Source of the DNA: Gnetum montanum | Taxonomy: Eukaryota; Streptophyta; Gnetopsida; Gnetales; Gnetaceae | Length of the DNA: 64,000 nucleotides | Direction: 5' to 3' | Assembly (NCBI GenBank): GCA_015680685.1 | Contig: MNCI01030541.1 | Span: forward strand, 472,024-536,023 | Part shown: positions 1 through 11,829 of the stretch, in pieces | How the letters are laid out: each line of letters opens with the position of its first letter | Position numbering within the stretch: position 1 is the stretch's first letter | The notes under the pieces: generated by a model | What the model was told of the DNA's origin: nothing | The model's database searches: none | What the model saw: the letters and a program-made list of their open reading frames with translations, nothing else | Program-made: the position numbers and the translations under genes

Positions 1-175
1 TTGAAAACTCCCCCTCGCTTCAATGTGGAGACCAAATGTACAACTTAGAAACTTTTCCCCAACTTTGAAACTTTTCCTCCTCAGCCTGGAAAGTTTGCCC
101 CCAATGTGAAAGTTTTCCCCCAGTGTGGAAAATTTCCACCTAGCCTAGAAACTTTTCCCCTAACCTAGAAACGTN
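1..175. repeat. Degenerate short tandem repeat, about 26 bp
   Basis: Variants of a unit containing gaaacttttccc recur about six times, each followed by a C-rich tail and a gNgNN spacer. The block ends at an ambiguous base (N at 174) followed by a G-rich run, so the array may be collapsed in the assembly. It lies upstream of the TATA box of element D's LTR and is probably part of that LTR or of older flanking DNA. Confidence 0.5.
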
Positions 176-337
176 TAGGGGGGGTGGGGGGTGGGGGGTG
201 GGGAGCACTTACTATGTATAGTAACCCCATAAATTTGAACATCCATCTCACCTAAATTTGTAGCCATTTTCCAATTTGTAGCCATTTTACAGCCCAATCA
301 TAGGCAATTTGTAGCCCCATTCATGGCCCAAAGACCT

Positions 338-345
338 TATAAAAG
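338..345 (+). promoter_or_regulatory. TATA box in LTR of element D
   Basis: TATAAAAG, followed by a typical untranslated stretch. Elements A and B also have a TATA box inside the LTR, which supports the reading. Confidence 0.45.
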
Positions 346-586
346 CTAGCCTCAAACACCATTGAAGGATTGAGCAACTTTTGGCATACAAGCATTTTGG
401 GTAGAGTAATTTTTAGTAGTTTTAACAATTTTTGACAAGCAAATTCTCACCAACGTTCAGCCACCTTTTTGCAATTTCACACTTGGGGCATTTTTAAGCA
501 TTCAAGAGTTCTTGCAAGTTCCCATACTTGCATTTTCTTGAGCCTCAGCGTGGAAGCAGTGAGGCCTTGAAATTTGGTGGATTTTT

Positions 587-1375
587 AGTGTTAACACTAC
601 ACTTTTGGGATTCCAAACCCATCATGGAGCAACTTAGCATCCAAATATTCCACCTTTCTCACCCTCCAGCAGTGACCCAATTGGTAGATCCAAGGTTGTA
701 GTAGCAAAGGAAGGTTTGATAACACCAAGAGTGGCTTAGCACCCAAATCATGGAGCAAATCACTTTGGCTTCAATGGGATTTGAACTCTTGCATAACTAA
801 AACCCCTTTTTGCGCATCTAGGCATCATTTGAACACATTTCTCTAACTTATTCTTTATTTTTTTCTCAATAAAGTTTCAAGTTTTGAGTTTTGTGTCCAA
901 AAATAAACTTCTTATTTATGCATTATTTAGATCTATTCATATTTCCATGTTTTACATATCATAAGTCCTTGGCTGATCTATAGGATTTTTGGTGTTAACA
1001 CTATACTTCTAGGATTCCAAACCCATTGTGGAGCAACTTAGCATCCAAATATTCCACCTTTCTGACTCTTCAGTAGTGACCCAATTGGCAGATCCAAGGT
1101 TGTAGTAGCAATGGAAGGTTCAATAACACCAAGAGTGGCTTAGCATCCGGATCGTGGAGTAGATCACCTTAGCTTCAACAAGCTTTAAACTCTTGCACAA
1201 ATGAACCCCCTTTTTGCTCATCCATGCACCATTTGTACACATTTCTCTAACTTATTTTTTAGTCTTTTCTCAATAATTTTTAAGTTTTGTATCCAAAAAT
1301 AAATTTATTATTTGTACATTATTTCGATTTGTTCATATTACCACATTTGACATCTCATAAATCCCTGGTTGATTT
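587..1375 (+). repeat. Two-copy tandem duplication inside D's LTR, period about 400 bp
   Basis: The block beginning 'ttttagtgttaacactacac' near 586 returns near 990 with scattered substitutions, and the later 'gtccaaaaataaac' block near 897 returns near 1300. The two copies have diverged moderately, so the duplication predates much of the decay. Confidence 0.7.
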
Positions 1376-1511
1376 GTTGGACTAGCTAGGGCACCCCAAA
1401 TCCCATTTTTATTGTGGAGGCCCTAGGGATTCGGGGTTGGGGAACTACTTGCATTGAGGATCCTTGGTTTTCATTCCCAAAATCGAGGTTTTTGGTTGCA
1501 ACAGTTTTTCT

Positions 1512-1530
1512 TGGCACTAGAAGGAGGGCC
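1512..1530 (+). other. Primer-binding site of element D
   Basis: TGGCACTAGAAGGAGGGCC starts with TGG a few bases after the LTR end. The same 19-mer, with one or two changes, is found at the equivalent place in A (5883-5901) and B (11096-11114). I could not assign the tRNA from memory. Confidence 0.55.
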
Positions 1531-2700
1531 TTTGCCTAAATTCTATAACCTAATCTATTTTTTTCATAGTTGTTTGCAAACTTTTCCTTCATTTTTTATA
1601 GCCAAAACCCTTGAAAAATCAACGTTGATCTTTCCCCCTTGTGGCCAAGACTACAATGTGGAAGTTGTAGGTGGTTGGGTTTTGGCTTTTCACAACATTT
1701 TCTGTGAATTTTATAGGCCAAAGTTGGTATTGATATCTCTCTCTCCCTATTTTTTTTATTTCCAAAACTATTTTCTCTAGTTTCTAAACTGGGTGGTTCA
1801 ACTCATCTGTGATTTGGCTCCCTCCCCACCTTTCTAAGCTAAGAAAATTAGCAACTATCTAAAACCAATTTTAGCAAAAAAAAATACTAAATTTCCACTC
1901 TGGTTTTCAACATTTTTACCCCATCAACATTAAGGTAGGAGGTGTGAGATTCCCATCATCTCACCCCCCTTATTTGCCCCCTCTGCCATAACCAGTGTGG
2001 AAGTAGTTGGGAGGCTAGTGTTGGTGAAGTTTAAAACCAATCTTATAATTAGATCTACTTTTGTTGCAAGTTGAAAGCCATTTTCCAATCAAAACTCCCA
2101 AGGAATCCAATGTTGCCTTTACCACCCATGTCGAAGAAACCTTAGTGTGAAAGCTGTAGGTTGTTTGGATGGTAGAATTTCACAATATATGTTGTGTTTT
2201 CCTAGAGCAAAGCTAGCATGGACGCCTTGGTAAACCTTTAATTTTTGTTGTCATAATCTTTGCCACTAAACTAACATTGGTTTTCATATCAAGCAAGCCT
2301 ACTTTTCCTTCATTTTTGATAAAAGTTGGCAACTTGCCAAAACCATCTTTGGAAACTGCCAAGTTTCCATTTTGATCTTCAAACTTTCCTCCCTCTCTCC
2401 AATGTTGGAATAAAAAGGTGTGAGATTCCTATTATCTCATCCCCCTTCTTTCCCCCCTTCCATACCTAGTGTAGAGGTACTTGGGAGGCCAACTTTGGTG
2501 GGGTTTGAAGCTAACATTGCTAATATTCTATTTTTGGTAAAGGGGTAAACCCCATTTATGCCACATCTACTAATTATAGTAAGTATATAATTTTTTCCTA
2601 GTTCATTTTCTCTAAGAGTTTTTGAATTTCATGCACTAGAATTTACTCCTATCTTAACATTTATAGCCTATTCTTAAGTAATTCTTAGCACTATAACCAT
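1531..2700 (+). other. Untranslated leader of element D
   Basis: Non-coding stretch between the primer site and the gag relic. It holds a diverged duplication: the segment around 1924-2040 (ggtgtgagattcc, then a C/T-rich run, then gtgtggaagtagttggga) recurs around 2399-2515, about 475 bp later. No gene is visible. Confidence 0.5.
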
Positions 2701-4264
2701 GCCTTTTTGAAAATCCATCAAATTCCCATTCACCTTCACTGGCAAAGATCATAACCAACAAGTCATGAGGGTGTATGATCCCAAAGACCCTATAGTCATT
2801 GAGTGTAGGTGATATTTGAGAGTCAAAGGGGAGAGTCCTAATTTTGCAACCATTAATGAAGACTCCTATGACTTTATTTATGCCAAAATATAGGTAGGCA
2901 TGTTAATTTTGTGAATTGAAGATGAGGCCAAAAGGGAGTTTGAGCTCATACATAAGGATGGGAAAGAGTACATCCCTTCCCCATATAAAGAAATTCCCCT
3001 TAATGACATCTATTATAGCATCCTAGCCTAATTGATTGTTGTAGAAGAGGAAGATGAACAACCTACCTTTGGGGAACAAAAGAAAGAGGAGGATGAATTT
3101 AGGATAGAATCTAAGCTTAAAAGCATCCTTGGAGGACTGTTCTAGCAAACATCCCCAAATGTCATAGAACCTTCCCTTAATGCCTTTTTTTTCTCCATGG
3201 ACATGGTGCCATCATCTTCCACTCCAATGTGGCCTACTACAATAGATCCCATGTCAATTATAGTTATACATCACACTCAGTCAATGTCATAAACAACACA
3301 CTATACTGCATCAATGCCATTTGCAACATAGCCTCAATATACCAAATCATCAATGGTGGCTTTTACCATTGAAAATTTGTTAACTACTCACATGGGTTCC
3401 ACCATGAGACCCCTAGTAACATAAGGGTCATACACCACATTTGTCCTATGTGTGCCTCAAGTACTAGCACAAACATCATTTTCTTTATTTGGCCCATAAG
3501 CCACAACCATAGTGCAACCTTTTGCTTCTATCATGCAATCCATAATGAGGCCACAAGCCTTACAACAGATGCCACAACCTTATATACAGACCTTGCAAAC
3601 TATGGGGCCATCACAAAGCTTGGTTCAAGCATTACAAATGATCTAAGACCTAATGGAGGAGTTGAAGAGGCTTAAAGCCTCTACCACACAAACTATCAAG
3701 ATTATGGACTTATACTAGGACAATCCCATAAGTCCTATTTTCCCATCCTTGACACTTCCTCCTAGCATCCCCATTCCATAATTTAGCAAATATAATCAAG
3801 AAGGTGATCCTAATGCTCATCTTATTACCTTTTGACTAGAATGTTTGTTCTTGTAGCCATGGCCTCATACCATCATGAGGATTTTCCTTATGTCTTTGAC
3901 TGGAAAAGCACTTGATTAGTATCATGCATTACCTAGGGGGTCTATATCCTCTCTGGAAGACTTAGTAGCCTAGTTGGTCAACCAATTCCAATATAACTTG
4001 AAGCCTAACACAACACTTGACCAAATCATGAAGGTCAAGCAAGGGCCCTTAGAACTTATACACAAATTCATTCAGTAGTGGAATGGACTGCTGAATGAAA
4101 TACCAGAGCCCATAGTCAAAGTCCACTTGTTATCCATATTCAAGAAAGTAGTTAATGAATTCATTAAGTCTAAACTCTACTACATTGATCCATGGTCTCT
4201 TAGCCAAGCATTATTGTAAACTAAAAATATTGAGGATGTTGTTAAGGCTAGTCATGATCTAGCC
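2700..4264 (+). pseudogene. Element D gag relic (Tat-lineage Ty3/gypsy), interrupted by element A
   Basis: Conceptual translation in broken frames matches the gag of element B along its length. An N-terminal block near 2930-3010 ends in a YIPSPY-like motif, equivalent to FIPSPYDVIP in B. A variable, proline- and threonine-rich linker covers about 3180-3690. The retrotransposon capsid domain runs from about 3770 to 4264, with recognisable equivalents of KYNGE, LSGKAL, FKYNL, FIKSKLYYI and KNIEDV. Many stops, mostly TAG, make it dead. The reading stops exactly where the LTR of element A begins, so A was inserted into this gag. The rest of D is not recognised to the right of A. Confidence 0.75.
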
Positions 4265-5876
4265 TAAAACACCACCAAATTCAGGCTATCAGGTCTTGAC
4301 TGCAAATTTGTCCAAGTGTCAAAACTTGGTAAAGTTTTTCCAAGTGTTGAGGCTACACTCCCCATTGCTGGGACTATGATCTAGAGCATAATTAGCATAG
4401 TTGACACGGAGCCCAGACTTGCAAGATTTTTCTAAGTGTCAATGGTAGCTGCAAAATTTTCCAAGTGTCCTAACTACTATCTCCCTGCTAAGACTACACT
4501 CTAGTTGGCACAGAAATGGCTAGTTTTGCAAATTTTCCTAAGTGTCAAGCTAGAGGTTGTTAGGCTAGCTTGGGATGGAAGAAATAGTTTGGCAAATTTC
4601 CTAACTTTTGAGGCTACGCTCCCTACTATGCTCCAGAGCATAGTCAGTGTAGTTTATAGAAAGACATCAATTTTACCAGATTTTTTTAAGTGTCAAGGTT
4701 ATGCTCTCACTACCGGGACTATGCTATAGAGCATAGTTAGCATAGTCTACATTGAAACACATTTTTTGAAAAAAATTATCTAATTGTTATGACTACGCTC
4801 TAGAGCATAGTCTGCATAGTCATGTAGAACTGCCTCTAGAAGCCTCCAGAACTTAGCATGAGCCTTCATCTTAGTTCCAATATTTCTTTGGCAAGCAAGA
4901 TTAGTGATTTGCATTTTTGTTGCACCCACCCCCCCATTTGCCCCCAAATTGTATCTACGCTCAACACCACTCGTGAGAGTGGATAGCATAGTCTCCAAAA
5001 CTACCCCATTTTGCATTTTTTTTAGGTACATTGCGGTTTGTTTGGCACTTGCACATGTAGTCTTGGAAATGTAGTCATAGTTTGGCAGTCTCACAGGGTC
5101 CATTGAAGCACACCAATCGAACACCATTTGCTTTAGTTGAAGTGTAGTTGGGGCTAGCATAGTCCCAACTACCCCTCTAACACATGGCCCCCGATCCACA
5201 ATTCATGCTAACTTTAGACCTATAAATACCCCATCACTTCGCGCTTTAGGGGTTAGCAACTCTTACATTCAATTAGCATTTTGGCAAACTTTGGAACACC
5301 ACAGCGTCATAGTACATTGTCCAGCATATCATAGCCCATTGTAGCTCATAGGACACCATAGCAGCCAACTCGGCAAGCTCAAACTTCACAACAGATGTCA
5401 GTTTTTGCAACCCAGACACCCTGAGACTATGACTACACTGTGTATTACCCCTATTTGTACATCATGTACCTCCTTACCTTCTCTTTGCAATTAACTATAC
5501 TCTCCCCCCCATTTGGGGTAGTTTTGCTTTTTCTCTTGCTCACATCTTGTACATTTTTAGCATTTTCTCTTGCATTTTAGCATTCTACTTACATTTTTGC
5601 CATTTTTGCACATATTCATGTGTTTGCACCTTTGTCTTGCACAAAAAACCTTGAGTATGCTCACCCCCATAGACACCGTGGATGTTGCAAACACCGTGCA
5701 AAGCCCTCATATTTGTTTTTTTGTAACACCCCATAAGTCCTAGTTGGATCGACAAGATCATTCTGGGCATCCCTCCTCTATTTTAAGTAGGTCCTCACTC
5801 AAACACAAGGTCAAGGTTATATGATTGTAGAGCTCTTGGTGTATTGTTTTAGCCTCCGACATTTTTGGTTGTTATA
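4265..5876 (+). repeat. Element A: 5' LTR
   Basis: Starts taaaacaccaccaaatt, a decayed form of the TGAAACACCA start seen in B and in A's own 3' LTR, and ends gttgttata just before the primer site. The first 560 bp consist of diverged sub-repeats of about 115-150 bp built from 'ttttcctaagtgtcaag' and the palindromic motif gctctagagcatagt. A TATA box lies at 5221. The pairing with 43310-45052 is clear along most of its length, for example the shared 'gggtccattg(g/a)agcacaac' block near 5095 and 44128. Confidence 0.75.
5221..5228 (+). promoter_or_regulatory. TATA box of A's 5' LTR
   Basis: TATAAATA followed by cccc. The same context recurs in the 3' LTR at 44259-44266. Confidence 0.5.
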
Positions 5877-5882
5877 GGTTTC

Positions 5883-5901
5883 TAGCACTAGAAGGAGGGC
5901 C
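5883..5901 (+). other. Primer-binding site of element A
   Basis: TAGCACTAGAAGGAGGGCC, six bases after the LTR end; the opening TGG has become TAG. Equivalent to the sites of D and B. Confidence 0.55.
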
Positions 5902-6330
5902 TTCACCATTTCCTTCTTTGGCCTACCTTGGTTGTTGCCTTGCATTCTCTTTGCACCCCTATGTAGATTGGTCCCCATTATCAATTCCCCTGAAATCCCG
6001 CTTGACAACCACCAAAGCTTACATCGAACACTTAGCTAAATTCTAGGTGCTTAGGAGAGCATAGTTAGCTCATAGCATAGTGAGCATAGTTGGCTTTGAC
6101 CATAGTCCTAGAGTTAGCCATTTTTGCAAAAAATTACACTTAGTCATTTTTTTGCATTTTTATACTTAGTCATTTTTTTTGCATTTTTATACTTAGCCAT
6201 TTTTTCCGCATTTTTTCACTTAGCCATTTTTTTCCCAATTAGTAAAGTTAGCCTCTTTTTGCCTTTCATCAACAACAACTTTTGCATCTCCCCTTGTTGT
6301 ATCATGGATCCTAGGTAACCTTTGACCTTT
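5902..6330 (+). other. Untranslated leader of element A with a short tandem repeat
   Basis: Between the primer site and gag. At 6113-6240 there are about four copies of a roughly 28-bp unit (acttagtcatttttttgcat) that creates a spurious hydrophobic ORF. No gene is visible. Confidence 0.5.
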
Positions 6331-8440
6331 GTTTCAAGCGTAATTATTCTCCGGCTTGTTTAGAAAGAGATCAAAATTAATCTTCTTGAAGGTCCTATCT
6401 TGGTAGAGAGGTAATCTTTCAGGTTGGGACTTCCTTGATGCATTGGCCTAGGGCTCAACAATGAGTAATATAACTTCGTTTGTGTGAAGATTTAGGTGGG
6501 TTTGTACATAGACTGCCAAGAAATGGATGTCAAATATAGTTTTGAGCTTATCCATCACAATGGGAGGGAATGGTTCCCTTTTGATATAGATTTTATTCCA
6601 CTCATAGAGCCCTTCCAATGGATGCTGGATAACCTCATTTGCAACCTTGGACATGAGGCAGGGACCAACTACGAGGAGCCCCTACAGGAGGACCTAGATG
6701 AGTTCAAAGCTTGATCCAAGCATGATGGCTCATTCCACACCTCATTCCAGTGAAAATCCTCCACCTTTGTGCCTCCACTATCTCAACCCTTTGTCAACCA
6801 GGTGTTGTTGCCTAGGTCAATGCTTGTGGTGATGACTTACCAAACATAGTAGATGTGCCAGGAGGTTGCGCTTCCTTTTAGCTTGCCATTCATTATACCT
6901 TCATAGTCTATTTAGCTTTCTTAGCCTGTTTAGCCTACCTAGCCTTCTGTACCATTAACCATTATGCCTACGCAACCTTATGTACACATCATGCACATCT
7001 CTCAGCCACATACAGCTTAGGCATCGTTCATCCTACCGCATGTCATCTCTCAACTGCATATGACTTAGGTGTCATTCGTCTTGCTTATTATGTTAGCACC
7101 CTTCACAATAGCCCAGCCCACAAACATGTGGTAGGGGCTAGGCACTGTGTCTATCACATAGCCCATTCAACAAGCAGTGCATGTGGTCACATAACCTAGA
7201 GCTAGGTTGTGAGCCACCCAAACAACACAACGGGTAGCACAACCAACACAGCCTACCACAACCGCACTAGGATCAAGGCATTCCAGCTAATCCAAAGCCT
7301 CATTGAATAGGTTAAGTGAGTCAAGGCCACCTCCTTTGAAACTATCCATGTAATGGAATTTTACCAGGATGATCCAATCAGTCTTGTAGTTCCACCACTG
7401 GCACCGCCTATCGAGGTTCCATTACCCTAATTCACCAAATACAATGGTGAAGGGAATCCTAATGCCCATTTAGTGATCTTCTAGTTTGAATGCCTTTTAC
7501 TACAGGCATGGCCACATGTAATCATCTGTGTGTTTTCCATGTCCCTGAGTGGCAAGGCATTGGATTGGTATTGCGTGCTCCCTAGGGCCTCCATCTCTTC
7601 TTTGGAGGAGTTGCTCATCCAATTCATCATGTGCTTCAAGTACAACGTGAAGCTTGAGGTGATCCTGGATTAGTTGATGCAAGTTAAGCAAGGCCATTTA
7701 GAGCCCATGAAAAAATTCATCTAATACCAAAGCACATCACTCAACAAAATCCTTGAGCCCATCATGGAAACACACCTGCTGGCCATTTTCAAAGATGTAA
7801 TGAATGACTTCATCAAGTCAAAGTTGTATTACCTTTCCCCACAATCCTTGAGCCAAGCATTCAATCAAACTAAGAACATTCAGGATGTGGCGAAAGCCAG
7901 TAAGGATCTAGCCTACGTCACCTATAAAAACTTGCATACAAAGAAAGGAAAGGACAATGAAAAAGTCAAGTAGCCAACCAAAACTCTTGCAATGGTGGCC
8001 AACAAGGCTAAGCCAAACAATGTCAAACCAAGGGCCAAGCCACCCAAGGTTTTTTCCAACAACAACAAGATAGTTGGCTTTAGCATTGCAGTGAACAATC
8101 AGTTCACATTGTTAGCAACCACGACACCAGTTTCCTCAAGGCTGAACTTTGAGCACAAGGATTGCTTGAAGTACACACTATTGTCGATTAAGCAGTTAGA
8201 GCTCTTGGACCAACTGCTTCACATTGGATGCATCTAGTATAAGCAGATGTCCAAGGATGCTCACAAGTGACATGATTGATATTATGAGCTCCTTAAGAAT
8301 CCCTCAACCATGCTACCAAATGAGTCTTTTATCCCTAAGCATTTCAGATTGGACTAATTTTGCCAATATCACCAATTGTAGGGTCATGATATAGATTTTT
8401 ACATGGCTTTGTAGGACGATATACAACACATGATTGACAG
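6330..8440 (+). pseudogene. Element A gag relic
   Basis: The N-terminal block is at about 6500-6670, with FELIHHNGREWFPF equivalent to FELYYRGGRGFIPS of B. A variable linker follows at 6720-7320, rich in proline and threonine codons. The capsid (retrotransposon gag) domain runs from about 7380 to 7970, with LLQAWPH, MSLSGKALDWY, FKYNVKLE and FIKSKLYYLSP. The C-terminal knuckle-like motif FCQYHQLxGHDIDFY is near 8345-8400; B has FCNYHHRNGHGMDYC. Numerous TAG codons interrupt it, many at positions where B has a CAG glutamine codon. Confidence 0.8.
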
Positions 8441-9180
8441 GGATGAGTTGGTTCTTAATCCAACCAACCCAGTGGAGCCCCAAAACTAATCAATGGGGGT
8501 TTACAAGGATCCTCTTAATGCAAGTAGTACAAGGTACATCATCAATGCTATCAGTGTTGATGATGATTCAGAATTGGCACAGGAATCATTTGTGGTTTGT
8601 GTGCCCTTTGGTAACACTGGTGCCTCCTCGACATCAACCAGTTCAAGAACTCCTTTTGTTGTCAGAGTACCACCTTAAACACCCATAACACCCTTTATGG
8701 TTAGGGTCTTGAAGCATGTTGTGATAGCAACAACCCAATCATTCTTTGTCATAAGGATGCCACAATGTGCGGACTCCCTACCTGCCTAGAGTCTGGTGGT
8801 GGACAATGCATCAATACCTATGCTCCCAAAGTTCCATCCTGTAGCCAACAAAAATGTTCATTCAAGATGATAGCCTGGGAGGCCTAACAAGCACCTCTCC
8901 AATCAAATGCTTAGGCAACATCGGGAGCAAAAGGTACTAGGCCCACTGAAGTCACTTCCCCTGTCCTCTATCCCAATGGCCCAATCAACCGAAGAGGCTA
9001 CAACAAGTAACCAATAATGGAGCATTGAGGCTCTGAAGTAAGAAAGGCAAGCAAAGTCAAAATCTCCTCCATGAGAGATCCATCTCTTGGGCCACATGAA
9101 GGAGATGAAGGCCAACAACAAAGTAGTAGATAGTGGAAAGGACTTCCTTGATGCATTGGCCTAGGTCAAACATGCATTAA
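8440..9180 (+). pseudogene. Element A gag-protease linker with P-[FY]-V-V-R-[VI]-P repeats
   Basis: Starts with MGVYKDPLNA (8493), exactly as the linker in B. It then contains several diverged copies of a heptad such as PFVVRVP (about 8650) and PFMVRVL (about 8695), separated by 15-20 residues. It ends in a low-complexity stretch leading to the protease. Function unknown; the repetition is shared with B and so is old. Confidence 0.6.
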
Positions 9181-9928
9181 AACAAAAAAAACATAATGTT
9201 AAGCTTGTACGATCTAATAATGACTTCATCAACCCATCATGAAGTATTAGTCACATGTTGACCTCTATTCTTTTCATGGAGGACATCCTAGTGGATGAAC
9301 AATCCATCCATGCTGTGATGTTGCCTCCTCCTCTGCAAGAATTGAGTTCAACACCCCTAGCATTTCATGATGAGGTGATCAAAGTGGACCTTGAGAAGGG
9401 TTAGGTCATTATTGTACTAATGTTTATTACCATCCATGTGGGATAGTTTAGAATTCACAGGGTGCATATTGACGATGGGATAGCAACTAATGTCATCCCA
9501 TACATAGTCATCGACAAACTTGGTCTTATTGATCAAATCAAATGTACAAAGATAATTTGCTTGAAATATTTCAATGGTTCATGCATTGTTGTGAGGGGAA
9601 TAGTCATGGTAGCCTTTGTGGTAGGGGAGCGATTCCCCCCATCATTACTGAATTCATTGTGATTGAGGAGATCCCAGGTTTCAACCTTATCTTGTGTAGG
9701 CCTTGGTTAGCCTAGCTGCGGGTTGTCTCCTCTCCTATTCATCAAGAAATCCACCTTTCATATGAAGGTGGAGAGGTTATCATCTATGGTGACAATGCAA
9801 CCCCTCTGACCATTAGCAACATTGACACTGAAAAAGGTTTAGAGGTAGAGTTCTTTGAGGATGCACCTCCCATGAAGGATAAGGGTGAAACACATGAAGC
9901 AGACCAACCTGAGGAGTCAACAGGAGCC
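9180..9928 (+). pseudogene. Element A retroviral-type aspartic protease relic, 5' part
   Basis: In the frame of the ORF at 9462 the active-site region reads HIDDGIATNVIPYIVIDKLG, equivalent to HVDDGVATNAVPYPIIEQLG in B. The family normally shows D-(S/T/G)-G-(A/S); here the middle residue is D in both copies. The later ILGRPWL motif is visible as a frameshifted LILCRPWL near 9690. The coding trace is cut at 9928 by insertion of element B and resumes at 27037. Confidence 0.75.
9924..9928 (+). other. Target-site duplication of element B, left copy (gagcc)
   Basis: gagcc directly precedes the TG that starts B's 5' LTR and is repeated at 27032-27036 directly after its 3' LTR. Confidence 0.9.
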
Positions 9929-11090
9929 TGAAACACCACAAAATTTGGCGCTTAGTACTTTTCCAGCAAAAAACCGGTCCCCGGGACCCACCGACAACCA
10001 TGGTTATAGTAGGTGTCACTCATTGCAACTTTGGAGGTCAAACAACTTCATTTTCACTAAGTGTTTGGCACCAGCGTATATGCTCGAATCCACAGTGTAT
10101 ACGCCCGCCAGTGTAGATGCTCGGATTTTTAGTGTATACGCCCAGCATAAGCATTCCAACTCGCACTCCCGGTGTACGCACTTAACTTGTACGCTCGACG
10201 GGCACGGCAAACGTTTACGCCCGGCACGGAATCTCCAAGGGCAGAATGAAGACAACACCGAAGAGTAAGAATTGAAGTAAGTCGGCATCCATCAGCGTAT
10301 ACGCCCGCATCCACAGCGTATACGCCTAGCGTCCAGCATCTCCGCCCAAGTTCACACGCCCATCTCTTTTAGTGTATACGCCCGCCCCACAGCGTATACG
10401 CCCAAAACTTGTAATATTGTACATTTGTAAATTATGTGCACCCGGTCAACGCGCCACGTGTTGCCCAACCTGAGTCTAGCATAACAACCTATATAAAAAC
10501 CCCGATTTTCCACTTTACCTAGGCGGTTGGCAAAATCCCGGAGCATACCAGAGAACATTTACGTTGTGCACAAGAGCTGAAACCCTCTTACGCTCACCCT
10601 GTATGCTATAGATACAGTCTCTACGCTCCGTTCGCCCTGCAGACCAGCCGAGTCATCCTTGCATACGTCGGGGCTTTTCGTCCGCCTTGTGTTCCCACAC
10701 GACTGCGTTAGACCGGTGCACTATACTTTGACTCTGCAATACTATTGTTTACATTTGCTGCATAAGTTTTTTTACAATTTTATGTCAATTCGGCCCATGC
10801 ATTGTTTACGCCTGTTTACGCCCACGCTTCGTTTGCATCCATTTACGCTTTACGCTGCTCTGTTACCTTGTTTACGCTCGCACATCATTTACGCATAACC
10901 CAGCGTATTAGCATTTTACGTACGCGCGGGGAAATCCTTGTCTGATCCGCATGCGGACCACCGAAGGTACTTTTCCTTTGTTGCATTCTAGCACGCCCTC
11001 AGGTGAAGGCAGGGTCATCTGTACTCGTCCTGTGATCCCACAACCTCTGTTTTTCCTTCCAACCGGAGACCGACGATTTCAGGCGGTACA
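9929..11090 (+). repeat. Element B: 5' LTR (1162 bp)
   Basis: Starts TGAAACACCACAAAATT and ends GGCGGTACA. It contains many copies of the palindrome GCGTATACGC and its variants between 10074 and 10400, a G-box CACGTG at 10455-10460, a TATA box at 10490, and 'acgct'-rich sequence from 10580 to 10910. The 3' LTR (25792-27031) is about 80 bp longer, mainly through extra units of the palindromic repeat. Confidence 0.92.
10455..10499 (+). promoter_or_regulatory. LTR promoter of element B: G-box and TATA box
   Basis: CACGTG (10455-10460) lies 30 bp upstream of TATATAAAAA (10490-10499). The 3' LTR has the same arrangement (26396-26401 and 26433-26440) with the TATA box altered to TGTATAAAAA. G-boxes bind plant bZIP/bHLH factors; that it drives this LTR is inference. 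Confidence 0.65.
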
Positions 11091-11095
11091 GAAAT

Positions 11096-11114
11096 TGGTG
11101 CTAGAAGGAGGGCC
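11096..11114 (+). other. Primer-binding site of element B
   Basis: TGGTGCTAGAAGGAGGGCC, five bases after the LTR end. The tRNA is not identified. Confidence 0.65.
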
Positions 11115-11829
11115 TCCTAAAACCTTGTCTGCAAATTTTCCAGCATTTATGCTATTAAGCATCTATGCCGCTAACTGCACGCCGCTCCTTGTTGAAACCC
11201 TTTAGTGTTCACGCTGCCCAGTCAAACCCCAACCTGCAACTGTCCAGCGTCTATGCTGTTTAGTACTTATGCCCCCTCTTAAAAAATTCCCTCTGAAAAC
11301 CATACGCTACCTTTTGTTTTTACGCTCTGTATTGTTTACGCTGAATCTTGTTTACGCCGAATCCTGTTAATGCTGTGTTCTGTTTACGTTGTCCTTGTTT
11401 ACGCCCTACCTTGTTTACTCTAAGCCCTGTTTACGCTCCATCTTGTTTATGCTGAGTCTCGTTTACGCTAAACCTGTTTTACACCAGCTTCTGCCTTACG
11501 TTGTGACCTGTTTACGCTGGGCTTGCTTTACGCTCTCCACTTTTACGCTGAGCCTTGTTTTACGCTGTAACTCGTTTCACATTCTTGTGTTACGCCGATC
11601 ACTCGTTTTATGCTACAGCTCGTTGTACGCTCTCCTGTCTTACGCTGCCACTAATTTTATGCTGTCTTGCTTTATGCCGCGACCCGTCTTACGCTGTATA
11701 CACCCTCTAGCATCTACGTTGTATACGCTGCACACGCTGCCCCTATACGCTGTCCGCTAGTCGTATACGCTGCCCATTGCATAACACCAACTTCGCATTT
11801 CCAGACTTATCCATCCCCGTGACAACATC
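11115..11829 (+). repeat. Leader of element B, rich in 'tttacgct' units
   Basis: From about 11320 to 11770 the untranslated leader is built from dozens of imperfect 15-25-bp units containing tttacgct or tttacgcc, commonly preceded by 'cctTG'. The final part changes to tatacgctgcc. The 123-aa ORF at 11389 is a by-product of this repetition. The motif is a half-site of the GCGTATACGC palindrome found in the LTR and in the antisense gene's first intron. Confidence 0.75.

Larger units (their letters stand above)
176..1503 (+). repeat. Element D: 5' LTR (start not defined)
   Basis: This stretch ends in gcaaca immediately before a primer-binding-site-like sequence that is shared with elements A and B, which places an LTR end near 1503. 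A TATA-like box is at 338-345. The left edge is not resolved, because the 3' partner LTR is not in the window. The LTR contains an internal tandem duplication. No protein coding is supported here; the ORF starting at 1454 crosses the LTR/leader border and matches nothing. Confidence 0.5.

Noticed and set aside
1454-1780. 108-aa ORF as a host gene
   Set aside because: It spans the LTR end and primer site of D; it has no recognisable domain or splice context.
6124-6318. Hydrophobic ORF that could be a small membrane protein
   Set aside because: Made from a T-rich 28-bp tandem repeat in A's leader.
9885-10268. 127-aa ORF and overlapping antisense ORFs at B's left edge
   Set aside because: They cross the A/B junction and run through the palindromic LTR repeat. 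Near copies at the 3' LTR reflect LTR identity only.
11389-11760. 123-aa ORF in B's leader
   Set aside because: Composed of the tttacgct repeat between primer site and gag; low complexity, no domain, not conserved in A or D.
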